From positions 1 through 54,348 of the forward strand of contig CAUAJB010000005.1 of assembly GCA_958429225.1 (NCBI GenBank): 54,348 nt of DNA, in the 5' to 3' direction. Numbering within the stretch: position 1 is the stretch's first letter; every line of letters starts with the position of its first letter. Positions 49,331-54,348 of this stretch are shown here, piece by piece. This DNA is from an uncultured Collinsella sp. Its GTDB lineage: Bacteria > Actinomycetota > Coriobacteriia > Coriobacteriales > Coriobacteriaceae. The position numbers were made by a program, and so were the translations under genes. The notes beneath the pieces were generated by a model, which was not told the DNA's origin, searched no databases, and saw only the letters and a list, made by a program, of their open reading frames with translations.

Positions 49331-50167
49331 CTACAATTGGTTGCTCTCCTGACCTCGGCGATAGAATTTAAACAACAGCTTCGCAATAAAAGAAGGCCAA
49401 AACCGCTCGAGCATCGCGAGGTCCTCCTTTTCTCGCGTGTCATCCTTAATTAAGGCAGATGTCTCAGATTCTTGATGAATACGGTGGTGCATCATCACCT
49501 TGGAATCATAGTAAAAAGCACCAGGCAGCTTTGAAAAGCGCTCCCATGCCGCCCAATCGAGATTCGAGCGGAATTCTGCAATAAACGGAGGCCTAGGCAA
49601 CTTGCTCATATTCAACGTTACGGACGGGCAACAAATTGCAGATCCGCAAGACAGAATTCTCCTACGCATCCATCTGGACGTAGCAAATCTTCCGTCCCTA
49701 ACGGGAGTAAGCATCAGGCGTTTGATTCGAAGTAGCTGGTTATCGTCAACCTTGGCACCATTCCTCAACTCACCATAGTTGGTAAAGAAGATGAGCAGAT
49801 TGTCCATCTTATTCGCAGCAGTTAGAAGATGAGCCGCGTACTCAGGCTCATAGGTATCGTCCTGGTGCGCAACGGTGACAAGAGAAGTGTCAGCGCAACT
49901 TACTGCGTAATTCCAATCATCAGCGATCCCAGGATTTCCATCCCGAACGTACAACTTAACGGAGTATCGCTTAGCAAGCTCACGCGTTGCATCGCACGGA
50001 GTCGAAGTGGCAATCAACACGTTGGTCTTTACAGTCTGCGCAAGCAAGGATTGAAGGCACTCTTCAAGAAAGGGGCTCTCTTTGTACGCGCAGAGCACAA
50101 AGGTATGGTCAGAGGGACCAAATGTCATGAATCGCTCCCGTTTAATCGTATAGGCATGCCTGTTCAT
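49331..50167 (-). CDS. Family 2 glycosyltransferase
   Basis: The 278-residue product has HTFVLCAYKESPFLEECLQS, PGIADDWNYAVSCA and VTVAHQDDTYEPEYAAH, with QDD in the metal-binding place of the GT-A fold. It ends with WPSFIAKLLFKFYRRG, a basic amphipathic helix probably bound to the membrane. The ATG at 50167 has AAAGGTG 8 bases before; a longer frame lacks this. It is 39 bases upstream of the next GT2 gene on the same strand and divergent from the flippase gene. Confidence 0.9.
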   Translation of the reverse strand: MNRHAYTIKRERFMTFGPSDHTFVLCAYKESPFLEECLQSLLAQTVKTNVLIATSTPCDATRELAKRYSVKLYVRDGNPGIADDWNYAVSCADTSLVTVAHQDDTYEPEYAAHLLTAANKMDNLLIFFTNYGELRNGAKVDDNQLLRIKRLMLTPVRDGRFATSRWMRRRILSCGSAICCPSVTLNMSKLPRPPFIAEFRSNLDWAAWERFSKLPGAFYYDSKVMMHHRIHQESETSALIKDDTREKEDLAMLERFWPSFIAKLLFKFYRRGQESNQL

Positions 50168-50253
50168 TATACGTTCACCTTTGCACTCGTTGAAAAGGGC
50201 ACTAAAATTACTAAGGTCTTTCGAACGAACGCTTCGCACGAGAAGGGAGCTGC

Positions 50254-51480
50254 ATGCCCAACGTCCCCGTACCCTTGAGCACGAAAAAGAACACGCTCTG
50301 GAACGCCGCTGGTTGCATTTTTTACCTTGGATGCCAGTGGCTTACAACCGTCCTGGTCGTTGTTCTGTCGACCGACTACAGCAATTCCGGAGCGCTTGCA
50401 TTTGCCATGTCCGTTGGCAGCATGTTTGCCTCCGTCAGCCTATATAAAATGAGGACCTACCAGGTTTCCGACATTTCCTGCGAGCATTCCGCAAATGACT
50501 ATATTGGCTTTCGCTTAGTATCGATTTTATTCAGCTTGATCATGAGCTGCATCTACGTCGCTGCGATCAGCGACAACGTTTCCTTCCTGATCGCCACTTT
50601 TGTATTCCTCGTTTTTAAAATCGATGAGACCTTTGTCGACGTGCTCTACGGAGTCGACCAAAAGGGACAGCGCATGGACTACATCGGCAAATCCCAGTTC
50701 ATGCGCGGAGTGCTATCCCTCGTCGGCTTCGTCGCCCCACTCGTAACGATCAACTCGCTGCCCGCTGCGATCATCGGTATGGCGTTTTGCTGCATGCTCG
50801 TGACCCTCTTCTACGATCTCCCCCACGCAAGACGATTTGGGGATATCAAGCCCAGCTTCGCTCACGAACATCTTGTCGAACTCGGAAAAGCATGTCTTAT
50901 GCCGACAATCGCCAATTTCTTAGCAACGTCCATCGTTTCTATTGTCCGTCAACGCTACGGCGTTCTTGCCGGACAAGAACTCCTAGGAATTTACGCCAGC
51001 ATCGCGACTCCCGCAGTTCTTATACAGGCAGGCGCGACGTATCTCTACAGTCCGCTTATTGGCACCCTAGCGCACTCTTTGCAAAATGGAGGCGCAACAG
51101 CTTTCAAGAAGAGCTTCTTCAAGGTATTCGGCTTGCTCTTTGCATGCATGGCAATAGTTACGATTGGATTCTCATTCGTTGGTGGCCCCCTGCTCGAACT
51201 CGTTTACGGAAGCAAGATCGAGCCCTACCTGTGGATATTCCCATATGTTCTTGGAGCCACAACGTCAATCGCCATCCTGCTCTACGTAAACGACTCCCTC
51301 CTCATCATGCGCGACGGGGTCACCCAAATTATCATCAACGCTCTTTCATTCGCCGTTATCGTCCTTGCGGCGGATTACCTTATTGCCGCCTTCGGCATGA
51401 ACGGCATCAACGTGGCCATTATTGCCGCATGCGTTCCCGCGGCGGTTGCGGGTACCATCAGGATTGCCACGAGCAAATAG
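50254..51480 (+). CDS. Polysaccharide flippase (Wzx/MATE-like)
   Basis: The 408-residue membrane protein has about 12 helices. FYLGCQWLTTVLVVVLSTD near the start and LFYDLPHARRF in the middle are in the style of O-antigen flippases, as is KIEPYLWIFPYVLGATTSI later. It would move a lipid-linked repeat unit across the membrane. Its presence beside an ABC exporter in the same window suggests two separate glycan export routes. No other wzy-type polymerase is evident unless the DUF2142 protein fills that role. Confidence 0.85.
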   Translation: MPNVPVPLSTKKNTLWNAAGCIFYLGCQWLTTVLVVVLSTDYSNSGALAFAMSVGSMFASVSLYKMRTYQVSDISCEHSANDYIGFRLVSILFSLIMSCIYVAAISDNVSFLIATFVFLVFKIDETFVDVLYGVDQKGQRMDYIGKSQFMRGVLSLVGFVAPLVTINSLPAAIIGMAFCCMLVTLFYDLPHARRFGDIKPSFAHEHLVELGKACLMPTIANFLATSIVSIVRQRYGVLAGQELLGIYASIATPAVLIQAGATYLYSPLIGTLAHSLQNGGATAFKKSFFKVFGLLFACMAIVTIGFSFVGGPLLELVYGSKIEPYLWIFPYVLGATTSIAILLYVNDSLLIMRDGVTQIIINALSFAVIVLAADYLIAAFGMNGINVAIIAACVPAAVAGTIRIATSK

Positions 51481-51770
51481 GCTTCGCCATCCGCCCCTCC
51501 CAGCATACCGCAAGCCGCTCCCGTAGACACACAGGCGCTTCACTCGAAACGCACCTAAACGCTGGAAGCATTTGATTACATTGGAGACGCCGCACACGTA
51601 TGCCTTCGGGAGTGGTAGCGTGAAGTGCGCGAGTGGGTTGACGTTGGCCTGACTGTGACGACGCAGGTTTGTTGTGTTCGGAGTTTGGTGGGTGGTCCTC
51701 CGAGTCCGTGGTGACTATATTCCCTTTCTTTGTTAGAATCATGGCTTGTTGATAATGCTTTGGAGAACAG

Positions 51771-52760
51771 ATGAATCTTCTATATACGGTCAATGAGGCA
51801 TTTGTGCCGCAGCTTGCAGCTTCAGTTGCTTCTGTTTGTGAGAACTCGTCTCCCGATGACGCAATTCACTTTTTCGTATTCTGCGACAAGGTGTCACAGA
51901 CGTCGAAAGAGACGCTGCGTTCTTTTTTGAATAAGTATTGTGTCGAGATCGATTTTATTGATATCGATGGTTTCATGGAAGCTGGCTGCATTGACTTTGA
52001 TACGCAGGGTTGGAATGAGATCGTACTCTCTAGGCTGCTGTTGGCAAGGTTTTTGGTCAGCGATATTCAACGCGTTCTCTATCTTGACGCAGACACAATG
52101 GTCAGGGGGAGCCTCAAGGAGCTCTGGGACGCTCCGCTGAACGAGCACGGCTGCATAATTGGTGCATGTCCTGAGCCAACTGTATCGTCGAAACGCATGA
52201 AGGCCCTTGGACATGGAGGAAAGCCGTACTTTAATGCTGGAGTCCTTTTGATTGACCTTGAATCCTGGCGTAGAAATGAGATTGAAAAGCAGCTACTAGA
52301 GTGTCTGAAAGAGCGGGGAGCCGAGCTTTTTGCGAACGATCAGGATGCGATAAATCTTGTCCTTGATGAGCGAATCATGTCTCTTCCAGTAAAGTATAAT
52401 TATTGCAACTCTTTCTATTATTATCCGCTTTCGATGCTGAAGCGGGTCTCCCCTTGGTTCGATCCCGACCCACGCCGGTATTCTGAGTGGGTAAGCAACC
52501 CCGTTATCGTGCATTTCCTTGGTGAGGACCGTCCTTGGAGATTGGGCAATACGCATAGGTATTCAAATGAGTATCTCCAAAACCTCTCTTTGACTCCATG
52601 GAAGGGACAAGGCATGGAAGATGGCTGGCATTTCTACTATGCTGCTTGGTCTCTTTTCAATATGCTGACCGGTCCTTTCCCAATGCTTAGATACCGCCTT
52701 ATTACAAATATGATTCCCTCTGTTATGAGATTACGTGCAAGAGGTAAGAGGAATCGCTGA
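51771..52760 (+). CDS. Family 8 glycosyltransferase
   Basis: The 329-residue product shows GT8 features: NLLYTVNEAFVPQLAASVAS, LYLDADTMVRGSL (DxD at about 104-106), YFNAGVLLIDLESWR, NDQDAINLVL and VIVHFLGEDRPW. The fold uses a UDP-sugar, often galactose or glucose, with retention of configuration. GGAGAACAG precedes the ATG. The preceding 290 bases (51481-51770) contain no gene; a TAGAAT at 51734-51739 could be part of a promoter. It is probably a late decorating enzyme of the polysaccharide. Confidence 0.93.
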   Translation: MNLLYTVNEAFVPQLAASVASVCENSSPDDAIHFFVFCDKVSQTSKETLRSFLNKYCVEIDFIDIDGFMEAGCIDFDTQGWNEIVLSRLLLARFLVSDIQRVLYLDADTMVRGSLKELWDAPLNEHGCIIGACPEPTVSSKRMKALGHGGKPYFNAGVLLIDLESWRRNEIEKQLLECLKERGAELFANDQDAINLVLDERIMSLPVKYNYCNSFYYYPLSMLKRVSPWFDPDPRRYSEWVSNPVIVHFLGEDRPWRLGNTHRYSNEYLQNLSLTPWKGQGMEDGWHFYYAAWSLFNMLTGPFPMLRYRLITNMIPSVMRLRARGKRNR

Positions 52761-52773
52761 TAGCGGGATATTT

Positions 52774-52799
52774 GGGCCGCACTTCTGGGCCGCACTTCT
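52774..52799 (+). repeat. Tandem 13-base duplication in an intergenic region
   Basis: GGGCCGCACTTCT occurs twice in a row just past the GT8 gene. The rest of 52800-53258 contains no convincing gene; a stem of 9 bases (ACGACAGCC / GGCTGTCGT) is at 53001-53032 without a T-run. Confidence 0.6.
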
Positions 52800-53258
52800 G
52801 AGCCAGCTCTTGTTAAGGAAGAGTTGTCAATTAAACAGAATATGGTTTAATATTCAAGGTGCAAATTCGTAGATTCGCGTCACATATAGTTGGGAACAAA
52901 TGTTCAGGGCAAGCCACGGTTGATGTATACTAAAGTGGAACACGGAGTGCATCCGGTATTGCCCTTCACCGTTTATCTTTTTGTTGCGCTTTCGCGCCAT
53001 ACGACAGCCGTCTCGACAGGGAAGGCTGTCGTCATATTACAAGCCTAGAGCCCGCTACTTACTCAGGATGGCTTCTGTCTATCTCATACGTTTTGTTTAC
53101 TATTATTTTCAGCCGATAATTCTGATCCCAAAGTATTCTGTGCTTATATTTATTTGGTCATTGCTGTAATCTTTAGCGATATCAGCACTTCTTGACATCT
53201 CCTATGAAAGACTGTCAGAAATTCTCAACAATATAAGATTACATATATAGCCGAAAAA

Positions 53259-53298
53259 CTAGAGCCGATATGCAACTAGATTTGCATATCGGCTCTAG
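53259..53298 (-). terminator. Strong intrinsic terminator of the glucosaminidase gene
   Basis: A perfect 17-bp stem (CTAGAGCCGATATGCAA and its complement) with a 6-base loop is followed on the minus strand by TTTTTCGG. It lies 17 bases past the stop codon. Confidence 0.92.
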
Positions 53299-53314
53299 AA
53301 CGTCTGTAGACCCA

Positions 53315-54348
53315 TTACATGCACAAAACGTCAAGGACAATTGCATTTAAGCCTTCGCCGTAACCTTTACCGGGAACGGCCCAACGTCCATTTAGGTCCG
53401 TTGTCTTGGGAGCACACCCACGGGAAACAAGATTAAAGCGTGGGTCAATACACGGATTATTCAAAGGTTCAGTTGTTGCGTACGCTTTTAAATGCTGCGC
53501 TTGAACTCTAAGCCCTTCTCTAACGGAAGAAAAAGTATATCCGGGATTTCCAGGACCGGTGGCTCCAACGCCTCCAAAATTGCACTGATTTGCCTGGACC
53601 AAATTTCCAAATCTTAAATAGCCCGTCTCGATCATGACTTGAGCATATAAAACTTCAGGACATACTCCCTCAAATGAGGCTTCTTCGTAAAGAATCTTAC
53701 AAAACTCATCAATAGATGCGCTGCCTTTGCTTTTATACACGCTTGTTGGATAAGTTTGCCTCCCAACAGTCCTGCTGTAATGAGCGGCAGCATCCTCGTA
53801 AGAAGTGAAAGGCGGGGACATTATATAGCCCTCAAATCCAGTCATGCTCGAACCATTACGATGCTCTTTCATCCCATATTCGAGATAGTGGAGATAATAC
53901 CCTTTTAAATTACTTCCGTAAGCCTTCCTAAGATCGAGATATCTCGTTTTATAACTATAAACGTCGAACGCCTCGGAGCCGCGGCGGCCCTCCGACATGC
54001 CGTAGTTGATGAAGTGCCGCAGGACGGCTGAGTCGTCGACCACAGTCACGCCGCCGTAGGTCGACTTAGTGAAGGCCTTCTCGACGTCGCCGTTGCGGGA
54101 GAGGTAGAACTCGGGGTCGTAGACGGGAGCGTAGTCCACGCCGCCTGCCTTGGTTGCGGCGCCCTTGAGCTTCGAGCAGCCGGTGGCGTGGCGCCCCTCC
54201 TTCTTGCCGTACATAAGGTAGTGCGAGTAGTAGCTGGCGAGGTCGGTGCCAAAGGCGGCGCGGAGATCGGGGTACTCATTGTAGTAGCTCTGCACGTCGA
54301 ACGCCTCGGAGCCGCGGCGGCCCTCCGACATGCCGTAGTTGATGAAGT
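53315..54348 (-). CDS. Repeat-bearing glucosaminidase-type wall hydrolase, C-terminal part
   Basis: The frame is open at the right edge (FINYGMSEGRRGS), so the start lies outside. Residues visible first form repeated modules of about 111 residues: FDVQSYYNEYPDLRAAFG, YDPEFYLSRNGDVEKAF, then HFINYGMSEGRRGSEAF again and FDVYSYKTRYLDLRKAYG. The end (about 175-338) is a glucosaminidase-like domain: FCKILYEEASFEGVCPEVLYA, QVMIETGYLRFG, NQCNFGGVGATGPG and GEGLNAIVLDVL. Such enzymes cut peptidoglycan outside the cell; the repeats may bind the wall. The repeat part has high GC while the catalytic part is A+T rich. Confidence 0.85.
   Translation of the reverse strand, partial: FINYGMSEGRRGSEAFDVQSYYNEYPDLRAAFGTDLASYYSHYLMYGKKEGRHATGCSKLKGAATKAGGVDYAPVYDPEFYLSRNGDVEKAFTKSTYGGVTVVDDSAVLRHFINYGMSEGRRGSEAFDVYSYKTRYLDLRKAYGSNLKGYYLHYLEYGMKEHRNGSSMTGFEGYIMSPPFTSYEDAAAHYSRTVGRQTYPTSVYKSKGSASIDEFCKILYEEASFEGVCPEVLYAQVMIETGYLRFGNLVQANQCNFGGVGATGPGNPGYTFSSVREGLRVQAQHLKAYATTEPLNNPCIDPRFNLVSRGCAPKTTDLNGRWAVPGKGYGEGLNAIVLDVLCM
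53961..54015 (-). repeat. 55-base direct repeat inside the hydrolase gene, copy 1
   Basis: Bases 53961-54015 are identical to 54294-54348, at a distance of 333 bases (111 codons). They encode HFINYGMSEGRRGSEAFDV-type sequence in both modules. The partner reaches the window edge, so identity may continue. Confidence 0.9.
54294..54348 (-). repeat. 55-base direct repeat inside the hydrolase gene, copy 2
   Basis: This is the second exact copy of the repeat at 53961-54015. Perfect identity over 55 bases at a codon-multiple distance points to recent duplication or gene conversion of a protein module. Confidence 0.9.

Noticed and set aside
52981..53169. Plus-strand frame of 62 residues
   Set aside because: It contains the 9-bp hairpin, has no ribosome-binding site, and its composition is that of A+T-rich intergenic DNA.

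Overview
The window is chromosomal DNA from a high-GC Gram-positive bacterium. Gene content and order (obg-rpmA-rplU next to the paired radical-SAM/DUF2344 genes, a five-gene mreBCD-mrdA-rodA block, an AroE-AroK fusion, an RmlC-RmlD fusion) fit the Coriobacteriia. Collinsella or a close relative is the likeliest source; this is an inference from gene content, not a database result.

Positions 1-21.8 kb are a dense housekeeping region, almost all on the minus strand. After the 3' end of a DNA polymerase IV gene (plus strand) comes a REP-associated tyrosine transposase surrounded by five copies of a GTAG-bounded palindromic repeat. Then, reading right to left in transcription order: a P-type cation ATPase, a zinc-ribbon membrane protein, a cyclophilin, a TPR membrane protein, the elongasome genes mreB-mreC-mreD-mrdA-rodA, a DUF697-like protein, a radical-SAM/DUF2344 pair, ribosomal proteins L21 and L27, the GTPase Obg, and nadD-yqeK-rsfS. 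A tRNA-Arg(CCG) with a strong promoter lies at the right edge.

Positions 22-30.5 kb hold a plus-strand operon carrying the whole shikimate pathway plus the Phe/Tyr branch: aroF, tyrA, aroB, aroA, aroC, pheA, an aroE-aroK fusion and, after an intrinsic terminator, aroQ. A terminator-like hairpin sits in the leader before aroF. tRNA-Arg(TCT) follows on the opposite strand.

Positions 30.7-54.3 kb are a surface-polysaccharide region of mixed origin. It contains an ABC exporter (Wzt/Wzm type), several glycosyltransferases (GT2, tandem GT2, GT8), dTDP-rhamnose genes (rmlA, rmlB, rmlCD) of very high GC, two DUF2304 proteins, a DUF2142 membrane protein, a flippase and the start-less end of a repeat-bearing glucosaminidase-type wall hydrolase. 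Mobile DNA cuts through it: a DUF4869 + P-loop ATPase cassette between rmlA and rmlB, a decayed ImmA/IrrE peptidase with a two-TM protein beside a tRNA-3'-end-like fragment, and a stretch at 42.5-45.6 kb with remnants of a type I restriction S subunit, an IS21 transposase and an IS3 transposase around an intact HEPN-like gene. Base composition falls sharply in this stretch, consistent with repeated horizontal exchange at a glycan locus.

The strongest candidates for something little described are the RAYT/REP unit near 1-2 kb and the DUF4869/ATPase pair at 36.2-37.6 kb.
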